13,899 bases of DNA from Zygnema cylindricum. Lineage: Eukaryota > Streptophyta > Zygnematophyceae > Zygnematales > Zygnemataceae. Where the stretch lies: NCBI GenBank assembly GCA_037447655.1, contig JBBHKE010002332.1, forward strand, positions 1 through 13,899, given 5' to 3'. The notes beneath the pieces were generated by a model that was given only the letters and a program-made list of their open reading frames with translations, was not told the origin of the DNA and searched no databases. Within the stretch, counting starts at the first letter, position 1; the number at the start of each line of letters is the position of its first letter. The position numbers and the translations under genes are program-made. Shown one piece after another: positions 1 through 8,533 of this stretch.

Positions 1-33
1 TCCATTATTTGTTTTCTATTTTACGATTGCCAG

Positions 34-309
34 GTGAGAGGCATTGTTTGAGAAGTGAACAACTCTGGAGCTCTTGTGGAGATCGGGTCCAAATGTCCGG
101 CTTTCCTCCCGGTCACCGAGGGGAGTATGTATAAAGTGAAGCATGCGAGTATGTTGGGAATGTATGAAGGCATGGAGGCCGAGTTTGAGATCATCGACGA
201 AGAAGATTACGAGGGACAAATGTTGTTAAGTGTTCGAAAACAACAGTATGTCTATGCATGGGAGAGAGTTCGACAGCTCTTGGCTGATGATGTGACAGTT
301 CTCGGACGG
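34..309 (+). CDS. PRPS1: S1 gene, first visible exon (S1 repeat 1 and linker)
   Basis: The acceptor is the pyrimidine-rich TTTTACGATTGCCAG ending at 33; the donor is CGG|GTAAGT at 309/310. The 92 codons run from VRGIV through [12 protein letters not shown] and [19 protein letters not shown] to [13 protein letters not shown] and GALVEIG match the first two strands of an S1 fold, which fixes both the frame and the acceptor. In that frame, 49-51 is TGA. An alternative acceptor, AG at 51-52, would skip the TGA but would remove the first S1 strand. Phase 0 at both ends. Confidence 0.85.
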
Positions 310-3300
310 GTAAGTAATTTTTCTTACTGCATTTTTTTGCATTTTTTTTATCTCCGACTTTTTTTTGCATTTAGACACAGGTTATAGGGTAATTACTAGT
401 GTTGTGTTTCGGCACGAAATCTATCGCGATAACACCGATACCGATAGTTATCGGTTATCGAACAGTCAAGGTTTCCGATATATCGCTCCAAGACCAACAA
501 ATTCCTTATCAGCGAAAGAAATATAGTACGCTATATAATAGTACTTTATCATATACTGTATTATATTTTTCACTGTTTATAGCGTGGCATGCGACGTGTA
601 GCAATCTGTTCCGTACCCTGTGTAACAGAATAACGGCGGTTCAGTACGACGGAATAAACCTTACAATTGTACGGTACAAACTGTACAATTATCGCCGATA
701 GTTATCGGTACCGGTGTTATCGCCGATAAAAAACCGATATTATTGGTTTCTTATCGGCGATATCACCGGTTTCGATATATCGTGCCAATATATCGATTAT
801 CGGCAAAACCCTGCCGATACACAACACTAGTAATTACATATAGGTGAACTGTTGTGTTATCGGCCAGTAACAGTAGTCATACAGAAAAAGTGTACGATTT
901 GTACGTTATGATTCTTACACTTTTCTGAATGCCAGCTTTCAGCTGATGACAAGATGACGGGTGAGTGATACTTTTATCTGATTTTAAAGTATTTTTTTGT
1001 TGCACTCACAAAGGCTATTGGGTAGAGTGACATATAGGCCAAAAAGTGGCGCTATTGGCAAGTACCATTCAAACATTATGCTTACATTTTTCTGTATGAT
1101 GACTCAGGATTCGTAGTTATCCTGTTGCTGGGGTTTTTGGTTTAGTTTTTAGTTTTTTATTTCTTTTATCAGAGGGTTCTGTGAGCTCGGATTCGGAGTG
1201 GTGCTTTGGGGTTTTCTTTTGTTTCTTTCTTTCTCTCAATCAAGGAATTGGCAACCCCTTGTTTGGGTTTTTCTTGTCTTTTCTCTATGGTGTAACATGG
1301 GTAGGAAATCAGTGTCAGCCTTCCCTCTCTGTTCTTATTTGGAAGGAAAGTCTAGTTGGAGTTTTCTTATCTTTCCCTTGTTGTCTTCTCTCTTTCTCTC
1401 TCTTCTTTTTGTGTTCCTCTCACATGAGTGCCTCTTGGTGATTTATTTTTGACGTGTAACCTTGTTTGAGAAGAAAAAGAGGATGGTGTTTCATTAATTT
1501 GTGTGATTTGCCGATTGTGTGATCTTTTTTTGGCAGAAAAGAAACATTTTCTCTTTCCGTCTGAAATTGACTGGTCCCCCTTTTTTGTGTATTCCATCTA
1601 TCACTTGTTTCGCCGAAATTTGGTTCGCCGAATCTTGGACTAAAAAACCACTGAAAGTTTTGGTCCAAAAGTTGAAAATCCTTGCTATGGCAAAGGTTTT
1701 TTATATTGATATGCTATTTTTCATTTTAACTGTCTCTATGGGAGTTTCACGGGATACTAGAGTTCAGTAGTTTGTTCTGAAACATGACTCTCTTGCCTTT
1801 CCATAGTTCAGAGTTGTTTTGGGGTTTAAAGATTTGTCACATTCTACACATGTCATCACTATCAAAGTTAATGAATTATTATTGTGGCAGCGGATTTGGT
1901 ATCAACAACACTAAATTATGTTTTGCCACTTGGCTCATTATGGGCTTCACTTAAACTAAATAGTGTTGTCAACACTAATTAATGATTCTGGGTAAAAAGA
2001 ACATGCACTCGATGATCAACTCGAACTTAGATGGGCAGTGTACCTTTTTTTTTGCAATTTTGTGGTTTTTTGCAATTCGATTTAGACACTATTCTTACCA
2101 CTCTTCTGGATTGAAGATCTAAAGCTGGAAAAAATGTTGAATGTGGTTGGAAAGCGAACTGATTGTCAAATGTTGGAGTGAAAAATAACTTTTGAATGGA
2201 TTTTTGCATTGTTTTCAGGTTTTGAACACAAACCGAGGAGGACTTTTGGTAGCTGTGGAAGGCCTTGGTGGTTTTGTTCCCATGTCTATGGTTGCGCTGG
2301 TAAGTATTGGAAGCCTTTTCTTTTGCTTTTTGTTTTTGTTCGCCTTTTCTTATTCATCAATTATGAGGTAAATCAATCTTAGAAAGGTTCCAAGGTGACT
2401 TGAGACTATAATGGTAGAAGTCTCAATGGATATAAACCATTAGGTTAATACATGTTTATAAAAAGAATGAATTGTAATGGCTGTCAGCATTGCCAGGCAT
2501 GGATTTTCCTCTTCTCAATGGAATGTTGTATCAGAAATTTGACGTTTTGGACTTTTGTAAAGAAAATAATCTGGTGTACATTTTGTCTTGACTCGAGTTT
2601 TAGCAACAGTTTTATATTTTTTCCTCATCCCATTATTTATATATTTATTTAAATATTTTGCTGGTATATTTGCGGTTGATGTTGCAGAGGACTCCCAAAG
2701 AGGAATTGGTTGGAAAAGACATCCCTCTTAAGATTTTGGAAGTCGAAGAGGAGAGGTGTCGGTTGGTACTGAGCAACAGGAAGGCCATGTCTTCCAGTCA
2801 AGCTCAAGCGTTCTCTGTTGGTTCCGTTGTTCTCGGAACTGTACAATCCGTTAAACCTTACGGAGCATTTATTGATTTGGGAGGAGTTAATGGCCTCCTT
2901 CATATCAGTCAAATCAGTCACGATCGCATCACAAAGGTCGAGACCGTGTTGAACGAAGGAGATACCATCAAGGTGAGCATTTTTTTTCTCTTTTCAAAAG
3001 TTTTATCCTGTTGGAGCTCATTTTTCGTGAATATTAAGTAGATGAAGTTGTTGTTTGCTAGACGTTTTTTTTTTTCTTTTTCCTTTTACCATTTCTGTCC
3101 CTTGTTTTTTTTCACTCTGTTGCTGAACTTTTGTCACTCTCTTTCTGTTGTCAACAAAGTGTATTTTTCAATTTGATTACATTTTGGACACATTTTGGAC
3201 ACATTTTGGAAACATTTCCGTCACATTTAATGTCCGTCAGTTTTCTGATAACCTTAGTTTAGATCATTGAAGACTATCACCGTCTGTAGGAGAATTACAG

Positions 3301-5957
3301 ATGGAATTGACCCAGGTTATTACAGATGTGGAGAATCATACAATAACTTGTGCAAAATTCTTACACAATTTTTTATCAATCGTAGAACCCTGCAATTTTT
3401 TTCCCACAAATTTTAGTATGACAACTTTAACCTGTCAATAATATGAATGAATTCTGTTCATATTTTCCTCTATAGTAGTAAATCAGTTTTCCCTCTTTTT
3501 TGTCCCTCACATAGTTTCCTTCTTAGGACATCTTATTGCTCTGGCTTGTATCATTAGTTACGGCGACTAAAAAGTTTCCTTTCACTCTCTTAGAAATTGT
3601 TATTATGTAGGATAACCTACTCTGTGGGAAAGATGCTTGTCCTTCTCCATGACCAAGTAGTTTTTCCCTCTGCCTCTCTCCTCTCCCACTTGGTTGACAG
3701 TTAATGAATGACAATTTATTGACTTTGTTTTTCAGGTTCTTATCCTTAGCCACGACCGAGAAAAGGGAAGGTTGAGTTTATCCACAAAGAAGCTCGAACC
3801 GACACCCGGAGACATGCTGCGAAATCCTGCCCTTGTTTTCGAAAAGGTAAATGTAGCTTCAAAATCGTCCGAAATGTCTTTTTTCTTTTTAGGGTAACTA
3901 CACAATGTGTCGTTGCTCCCAGTAACCGGTAACGATACCAAAAAGCGTACAAATCATACCTTTTTCTCTATGTTTGTCTATTACCGCCCAGTAATGCCAG
4001 TAATTGACATGTGATAACCGTTAAAGCAACAGAAAATCTTTTGCTTAGTTATAAACATCAACAGCATTTCTTTTACTCCAGTTTTTTTTTTTTCTTGGCA
4101 AAGACTGAATTTCAGAGTTTGTTTTTGTAAAAATGTCGGTGGTGCAGTTTTCCAGTGATTTCCGTTTATCCCCCTAGGGTTTCTTAAGGTTAATTACAAA
4201 ATTATCCCAATGAAGGTTCTAAAATAGTGTTATTAACACGATTCTGTGATTTGCTGGCAGAAAAAGCTTGACCGGATTAGTTTTACAGTTCTAATTGGTA
4301 TGGACAATGTATTAACGAGTTCGCTGAAACGCCTCACTCTCTGGATCCTGGACAGATCTCGCCCTCTCATAGGCTGAGGAGATGGCCAATACTTTCCGGG
4401 AACGAGTGGCGGCGGCTGAGGCAGCTGCGAGAGCAGAGGAGCTTCGACTTCAGCAAGAGGTTGGTTTTGTTTTTTTCTTTCTTTTTTTATCTCACGTTTC
4501 TTTCTTCTCAATCATGTCCAACTTAGAGTTTCTTTGATTTGCTGCAGCATATGGATGCTTCAGAAGGAAAATGGAGAGTATTAAATGTTTTTTCAAAGAA
4601 ATACAGTATTAAGCTATGGTTACAAAAGAAAAACATGGAAGTTGTTTTTTGAATTCAAAATAAGGGCTGTTGTTTTCTTTCAGTGTGTTTAAAGAGGTGC
4701 ATATGCAAAAAACTATCATTAGAGGAAACATTTCAGTGTGTCATTTGGGAATTTAAGTTTTCTTCATTTTAAGTGCATTTTAAAAACGAGTTCAAAATCT
4801 CAGAACTATGTCAAATGATATATGAGCTGTTGAGAAAATCCATATTATAGTCTTTGTTATGACACATTATGTTTAATGATAAAATGGATATAGAGAACCA
4901 AAAACGTTTCAGAGTACAAGTCCAGTTGTTACTATTGTTTTTATATACACATTTTGGCAAAAGTTCTGAAGAGGACATAGTTCTTTCTTACTTGGGAGGT
5001 GTACAATGACAAAAACGAGGTTTAGAACATAGTTCAAAAGTAGCCTTTTTCTCTATGGGACTTTTGTTCGCTTAAATACAAAAAGCACGTTGTTCTGCAT
5101 ACAAGCACATATCATACAAAACATTATACAATATCATATCATACAGTACAGTATTGTAGTTCACCCATAGGCTATATGACAACTGTTACACGCCATAGTT
5201 ATTGGATGTAAGCATGCGTCAGGTCGGAACCCGTCATCCTGATGTCCAATGACATTGCACGCTGTAATGTCGCATAGTCCTGGAAGAAAAACCGAGCAGA
5301 AACACCAACACTGTACTGCCCATCATTATTAGCGCTAAAAAAAAAAAATTTGGTTGTAACTTTTTTTTGGTCAAAGATTATGAAATAGTGTCAACAACAC
5401 TATTTAAGGGAGTGCACCACAATTTGACCACAATCGTCTTCTTTCACTAGATTATTATTCTATATTCTTATCTCGTATTGGCATTAATAAATCCTCAACA
5501 CTAATACATTTTTAACTCTAATAAAGATGGGCAGTGTGGTTGAGGTGGCTGACAGGTTTCTTTTGCATGGGTCTCACTAATTGTAACCATTGTATATCTC
5601 AAATTTTCTGTCCCAATCTTGTCTGGTGAACTGACGTGGAAAATTAATATTATAAAATGTGGTTAACAATATCATGTGGCTTTGACGGATTCTTACTCGT
5701 AAACATACAATGTGCCATGTTGTATGCTTACTTTTTAACTTAGGTTTAGATGAGGAAGAAGAAGCAAGATGAAGGAAGCGAAAGAAGAGGAAGAGCGGAA
5801 TAGGAAGAGTTTTTTCTGTTTTTGTGAATTTTGACAAAAGTGTCTTTTTTGAAAAACGGTTTTTCAGGGATACGGAGGATTTTCGGGTTTAATCGGAGGA
5901 ACCTCGTGGGCCGGAGGACGTGAAGAAAACTTTGGACTAGACTTGTCAGGATTGTGA
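34..5957 (+). CDS. PRPS1: Plastid 30S ribosomal protein S1, spliced, 5' partial (six exons)
   Basis: Exons 34-309, 2219-2299, 2688-2972, 3736-3846, 4373-4459 and 5868-5957 join in one frame to give 309 codons plus a TGA stop. Three S1 (OB-fold) RNA-binding repeats are visible: repeat 1 at residues 1-70, lacking only its very start; repeat 2 at 87-152; and repeat 3 at 162-235, with the signature [30 protein letters not shown] segment and an Ala/Glu/Arg-rich helix ([20 protein letters not shown]) follow, then a Gly-rich tail ending LDLSGL. Three S1 repeats with this tail are typical of plastid S1 rather than six-repeat bacterial S1. The family binds mRNA on the plastid 30S subunit and supports translation initiation. 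The transit peptide and start codon lie upstream of the window. Oddity: codon 6 of the fragment (49-51) is TGA, where the family has an aromatic residue in V-x-G-x-V-[FW]. The identification is secure; the allele's integrity is not. Confidence 0.93.
389..396. repeat. Left 8-bp target site duplication of the hAT element
   Basis: GTAATTAC, itself a palindrome, directly abuts the left terminus TAGTGTTG. Confidence 0.88.
397..829. mobile_element. Non-autonomous hAT-superfamily element (MITE), intact
   Basis: A 433-bp element with terminal inverted repeats TAGTGTTGTGT-t/a-TCGGC at both ends. It is flanked by a perfect 8-bp target duplication, GTAATTAC, at 389-396 and 830-837. TAG/CAGTGTTG termini with 8-bp duplications are the hallmark of hAT transposons. 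The interior is dense in ATCGGCGATA-type motifs and encodes no transposase, so it would depend on an enzyme supplied elsewhere. It sits in an S1 intron, clear of the splice sites. A second copy of the same family lies at 9608-10013. Confidence 0.9.
830..837. repeat. Right 8-bp target site duplication of the hAT element
   Basis: GTAATTAC follows the right terminus CAACACTA and is identical to the left copy. Confidence 0.88.
873..1103. repeat. Inverted-repeat segment, possible small MITE
   Basis: The 13-mer TCATACAGAAAAA at 877-889 is matched by its exact reverse complement at 1087-1099, with imperfect extension on both sides. A second, nested inverted match exists inside: CAGAAAAAGTGTA at 882-894 against TACACTTTTCTG at 916-927. 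I could not define a target duplication, so mobility is only inferred. Confidence 0.45.
1845..2040. mobile_element. Degenerate MITE-like copy, ACTGCCCATC family (intron 1)
   Basis: The right end, GATGGGCAGTG at 2030-2040, equals the right end of the element at 5309-5536. Both interiors carry ATCAACAACACTA/GTCAACAACACTA and TCAACACTAAT at comparable places. The left end near 1853 is weak (CATCACTATCAAAGTTAATG), so the boundary is approximate. Confidence 0.4.
2219..2299 (+). CDS. PRPS1: S1 gene, second visible exon (start of S1 repeat 2)
   Basis: The acceptor is GTTTTCAG ending at 2218; the donor is CTG|GTAAGT at 2299/2300. The 27 codons read [20 protein letters not shown] and then PMSMVAL, the GG-L-V-x-VEGL-GFVP core of plastid S1 repeat 2. 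Phase 0 at both ends. Confidence 0.93.
2300..2687 (+). other. S1 intron (388 bp)
   Basis: Bounded by GTAAGT and TTGCAG. AT-rich, with T-rich runs before the acceptor. I see no repeats or other features in it. Confidence 0.85.
2688..2972 (+). CDS. PRPS1: S1 gene, third visible exon (rest of S1 repeat 2, most of repeat 3)
   Basis: The acceptor is GATGTTGCAG ending at 2687; the donor is AAG|GTGAGC at 2972/2973. The 95 codons carry [20 protein letters not shown] and [10 protein letters not shown], which finish repeat 2. The linker SSSQAQAF follows, then the RNA-binding repeat [20 protein letters not shown] with [12 protein letters not shown]. This is the most conserved exon of the gene. Phase 0 at both ends. 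Confidence 0.95.
2973..3735 (+). other. S1 intron (763 bp) with a small 11-bp tandem repeat
   Basis: Bounded by GTGAGC and TTTTTCAG, strongly T-rich. The unit ACATTTTGGAC is repeated three times at 3179-3210, the last copy one base short. Nothing else recognised. Confidence 0.85.
3179..3210. repeat. 11-bp tandem repeat, three copies
   Basis: The unit ACATTTTGGAC occurs twice and then ACATTTTGGA, within an S1 intron. Probably simple replication slippage. Confidence 0.8.
3736..3846 (+). CDS. PRPS1: S1 gene, fourth visible exon (end of S1 repeat 3)
   Basis: The acceptor is TTGTTTTTCAG ending at 3735; the donor is AAG|GTAAAT at 3846/3847. The 37 codons include [20 protein letters not shown] and [17 protein letters not shown]. 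The first is the last strand of repeat 3, and the second is the conserved plastid-type extension. Phase 0 at both ends. Confidence 0.95.
3847..4372 (+). other. S1 intron (526 bp)
   Basis: Bounded by GTAAAT and CTCATAG. At 3895-4060 a CCAGTAAC... segment with AAAAAGCGTACAAAT weakly resembles the sequence around 862-905 in intron 1 (CCAGTAACAG with AAAAAGTGTAC). This may be a degenerate shared repeat. Confidence 0.8.
4373..4459 (+). CDS. PRPS1: S1 gene, fifth visible exon (C-terminal helix)
   Basis: The acceptor is CCTCTCATAG ending at 4372; the donor is GAG|GTTGGT at 4459/4460, a weaker donor than the others. The 29 codons read [20 protein letters not shown] and AEELRLQQE, a charged helix that continues VFEK|AEEMA exactly as in plastid S1 proteins. 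Phase 0. Confidence 0.9.
4460..5867 (+). other. S1 intron (1408 bp) hosting a MITE-like element
   Basis: Bounded by GTTGGT and TTTTTCAG. It contains the inverted-repeat element at 5309-5536 and a purine-rich tract at about 5748-5810. No other element recognised. Confidence 0.75.
5309..5536. mobile_element. MITE-like element, ACTGCCCATC family (intron 5)
   Basis: The ends are 22-bp inverted repeats at 5316-5337 and 5513-5534, with three mismatches. They begin CTGCCCATC and continue into a TTATTAG core, inside outer CACTG/CAGTG. It is about 228 bp with no coding capacity. A 9-bp-stem hairpin, AAATAGTGT/ACACTATTT, lies at 5383-5405. No clear target duplication. The TTATTAG-n-G-n-TAA core resembles that of the fold-back element at 8252-9276, hinting at a common superfamily. 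Confidence 0.6.
5868..5957 (+). CDS. PRPS1: S1 gene, last exon with stop codon
   Basis: The acceptor is GGTTTTTCAG ending at 5867. The 29 codons read [20 protein letters not shown] and NFGLDLSGL, then TGA at 5955-5957. The tail is glycine-rich with an acidic/hydrophobic end. It is shorter than the flowering-plant S1 tail and not clearly alignable to it, so this exon rests on its strong acceptor, the open frame and the phase-0 fit. The other two frames stop early. Confidence 0.75.
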   Translation, partial: GYGGFSGLIGGTSWAGGREENFGLDLSGL

Positions 5958-6790
5958 CGTGACCATCTCACAACATATGGAGAAAATCGTCATATTATAT
6001 GATACGGGAGCAAATCGTGCCGAAAAATTGTGTCAAAACAAATTGTGGGAGCTAGAATTTTCTTATTGCACGTATTATTTGTGCTTTTATCCATTTTCCT
6101 AGCGACTTTTTTTTCTAATTTGCACAAGTAATCCGTGTCTATAATGGCTCTCTTTTCTTTTCTTCGTCTTCTTGTTTGTGATGTGTTATGGACACCTTTT
6201 TGGTTAGACACATATTTGAAAGAAAAACATATTTGAAAGAAGAATGAATAGGGGATGTTTTGTACGTGCAAAATTTTAGGGGGTTCTTAAGGTTGATATG
6301 GAACCGATGGTCGGTCGTATTCGAATCTCGCAGGGAAAAGTTGGTTATGGAACTCAAAAATATACGGAATTAGTAGGTTTTCTGTTTTTTAGTTTTAACA
6401 GTGTTGCTATTTTGACTGTCCCATTGCACACAAATCCACTCTCAATGAGATTTGCAGTGTTTTGGAGCCTGTTTTTTTATTTGTAGATCTTTTGAAACGT
6501 TAGATGGTCAAAAGGTATCAAAGAAGGGTGAGGTGTTTGTTTCAAAGAGATTCAATTGATCACAGACATGGACAAAGATTACAGAATATTCCTAATTTGC
6601 ACAAAAACATGTTGTCTTATGCTTGTGGAATGTTTGCAACTTATTATGTGTGACCTCCTTTTTTTTTTTCTTAGTTACAACTGAAAGTTTGCTGAAAATT
6701 CATTGAAAGTAACCGGGGAGGCTATATGTGTGTCCGACTCTGGTCATGTATTGTAGATATAATCTTTATTGCAAATATTGCGATGGTAAA
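5958..6790. other. Region downstream of the S1 gene, no gene recognised
   Basis: It presumably holds the S1 3' UTR at its start. A 15-bp direct repeat, ACATATTTGAAAGAA, occurs at 6210-6224 and 6227-6241. An exon-like open stretch at about 6292-6372 (VDMEPMVGRIRISQGKVGYG...) has a plausible AG before it and a GTAGGT after it. It matches no family I know and is not called as a gene. Confidence 0.6.
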
Positions 6791-6855
6791 ACTATCTCAG
6801 TACTACCATCTCAGGGGTAAAACCATCTCAGGGGTAAAACTATCTCATGAGTAAA
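6791..6855. repeat. 17-bp tandem repeat, about four copies
   Basis: The unit ACCATCTCAGGGGTAAA stands at 6805-6821 and 6822-6838, a variant (ACTATCTCATGAGTAAA) at 6839-6855, and a shortened copy at 6791-6804. A minisatellite. Confidence 0.85.
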
Positions 6856-7059
6856 CCTGAAAAAATATTCATAAAATGCATGAGGCACAAGAATGTAAGT
6901 TACGTCTAAAAAATAAAAACAAATAAACTAGTACACTATTAAAAAATATCCAAAATAAAATTACCAAAGTCGACTGTCTACAGAAGAAAAAATCTAGACG
7001 AGTCTACCCACAAACAAGCTATGGTCCACGACCTCGGATGTCATGGATGTTGAACGGGT
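6856..7059. other. AT-rich stretch between minisatellite and retroelement relic
   Basis: Contains A-rich sequence with AATAAA at 6912-6917 and 6922-6927 on the + strand. It could include the 3' untranslated tail of the minus-strand retroelement, but nothing shows this. Confidence 0.4.
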
Positions 7060-8211
7060 CTTTTTGGTGGAAGATCTGAAAGACCTCGCCTGTCACCTAC
7101 CAGTGTGCTTAGTTGAATGAGGGCCGCAACCTGCGTTCGCTGAAGGGTAATAGATACACGTTGACGGTAGAACGCAGACAAAAGGCTCGGGGGAGGACGC
7201 CCGCACTCTTGGATTCAAACGTTTTTCGCGCACACTGGCGGAAGAAGTTGTCCAATGATTGTCCAAAGATCCAATAATCTCCACCGCAAATAGGACAAAT
7301 TGATCCCACGAGTCTCAGTGAGCGTAGTCTGTTTCCTTGGAATCCGTTGCGTCTTTAGCGGCCACACCTAGATGCAAAGCCGAGCGAGACGAAACGTGCG
7401 TCCCAGTCGGATCCGTGAGGACTACATCGCCAAGGGTCCTCCCAACACCATGGAGGAAAACCAAGTCAACCCGAGGGCTCCGTAAACCCTTAGACTAGGG
7501 TCGGGGAGGGAGTGTATGAGAATCTTCTCGTTTGACGATATAGCCCGCTTCAACGCCATGCAACAACGCCATCTCGCACCAAATCATGCACGTTAGTACG
7601 TTCCCCACTGTGAGCAGCAAAGTAAATGTATTCCTTCAGCATCAATAGGTTGGTTGCAAACACAACGGGGCCGCCCTAAAAGAGGAGGGTAAGGCAAACC
7701 CAAACGTAATCGTAGCATAGGCAAACTGGTCTGACGACAAACGGGGGATTGGTGTGGCCTGTAGCCACGCACTAGCCTCGGGCCCAGAACACGAGCGTAA
7801 ACGGGCAAGCGATTGAGCGAAGGTAGTGCCTCTAAGAAGTTTCGGAATTCAACTGCGACTACTTGCTCAGCTACGTTTTGCGCTTGTTTGAAGTTAGTGT
7901 CAACAATGAGAGATTGAAAAGGTGGAACTTAGTTTCGAGCCGGTAGTAGTGCACGAGCCAATGGGAGAGCTTGTTGAAATGGCGAGAGTCCTTCCTCCAC
8001 CTTAGGGCCAACGTGAGCAAAGCGAGCACACAAAAATGGAACATCGTTGATGAACTTCCGTCGCTGGTTGGGGAGGCCAACTAGCCGCCAGCTGTGAAGG
8101 TTTAAAAAAGTTAAAATGTTGGAAGCAAATGTTATCCGTCGTTGATCGCGGACCAATGGAGTTGAGCGACGACGAATGCAAAAATCCGCGATTTGCAAAA
8201 AGTTCCGTCAT
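7060..8211 (-). pseudogene. Decayed LINE-type retroelement: reverse transcriptase C-terminus, zinc knuckle and endonuclease-like domain
   Basis: Several minus-strand frames read in series give the layout of a non-LTR retrotransposon C-terminal region. The pieces in order are: VYARVLGPEASAWLQATPIP (frame-shifted, about 7700-7800); LRLRLGLPYPPLLGRP; then CVCNQPIDAEGIHLLC at about 7617-7664. The last is a C-x-C-x6-D-x2-G-x-H-x2-L-C knuckle. A frame change leads to GERTNVHDLVRDGVV (HD at 7583-7588). GDVVLTDPTG follows at 7402-7431, then K-x3-Y-like and FAVEIIGSLDNHW motifs, and finally a basic tail resembling the usual QRLS-type end. The knuckle, the H-D/N motif and the D-V...K-x-x-Y order fit a restriction-like endonuclease (PD-(D/E)xK) LINE. 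At least four frameshifts or stops break it, so it cannot encode a working protein. The polymerase core was not found in the window. The family type is recognised; the clade is not. Confidence 0.72.
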
Positions 8212-8423
8212 AACTCTCGACGTGCCGCACTAAACAGCTCGTCTATACATTCAGTACACCGTGTATCGCTATTAGGGTACTTTCGCATGTGCTAAAGTTA
8301 GAGTTATTTCCTGCCGTTTTCCTCCATAACTTAGAAAAAAACGAGAAAATCCGCAGCCGTACCAAAAAATAGAAATTACCACCGTACAAGTTGCGTTACC
8401 TTGAAACTTTATACGTACAGTAG

Positions 8424-8460
8424 TTTGTCGTCTAGCGCGATGCAATTTGTCGTCTAGCGC
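8424..8460. repeat. Duplicated 15-bp motif, 22-bp period
   Basis: TTTGTCGTCTAGCGC occurs at 8424-8438 and 8446-8460 in direct orientation, inside the Harbinger-like element. Paired subterminal motifs in DNA transposons can be transposase-binding sites; that role is inferred. Confidence 0.7.
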
Positions 8461-8507
8461 ATTTTGACCCACTTTCGCGTCCTTTCAGCACATGTTCAAG
8501 TTTTACA

Positions 8508-8533
8508 TCAAATCACCTCGCGAGGTGATTTGA
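8508..8533. repeat. Perfect 26-bp palindrome
   Basis: The half-site TCAAATCACCTCG is followed immediately by its reverse complement with no spacer. It is inside the Harbinger-like element and could form a cruciform or bind a symmetric dimer. Confidence 0.85.

Larger units (their letters stand above)
310..2218 (+). other. S1 intron (1909 bp) hosting two transposon families
   Basis: Bounded by GTAAGT and TTTTCAG. It carries an intact hAT element (397-829), an inverted-repeat segment (873-1103), a polypyrimidine-rich stretch (about 1205-1430) and a MITE-like remnant (about 1845-2040). Short open frames here have no recognisable protein similarity and are treated as chance. Confidence 0.85.

Noticed and set aside
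1181-1452. Overlapping hydrophobic open frames in intron 1
   Set aside because: Produced by the T/C-rich polypyrimidine stretch; rich in Phe, Leu and Ser with no homology, and inside a well-defined intron.
1590-1660. Possible tRNA gene (GGTTCGCCGAATCT resembles a B box)
   Set aside because: No matching A box or cloverleaf arms; the motif is part of a short TTCGCCGAA direct repeat.
3895-4060. Additional MITE in the fourth S1 intron
   Set aside because: Only weak similarity to 862-905 and no convincing terminal inverted repeats or target duplication.
5748-5812. Purine-rich stretch that could be an extra S1 exon ([13 protein letters not shown] in one frame)
   Set aside because: The charged residues resemble an S1 tail extension, but the frame that would follow exon 5 in phase 0 meets TGA or TAG. 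No donor restores phase 0 for the last exon.
6298-6486. Open frame starting MEPMVGRIRISQGKVGYGTQ
   Set aside because: Only the first ~25 codons look protein-like before a possible donor; the rest is low-complexity intron-like sequence. No family recognised.
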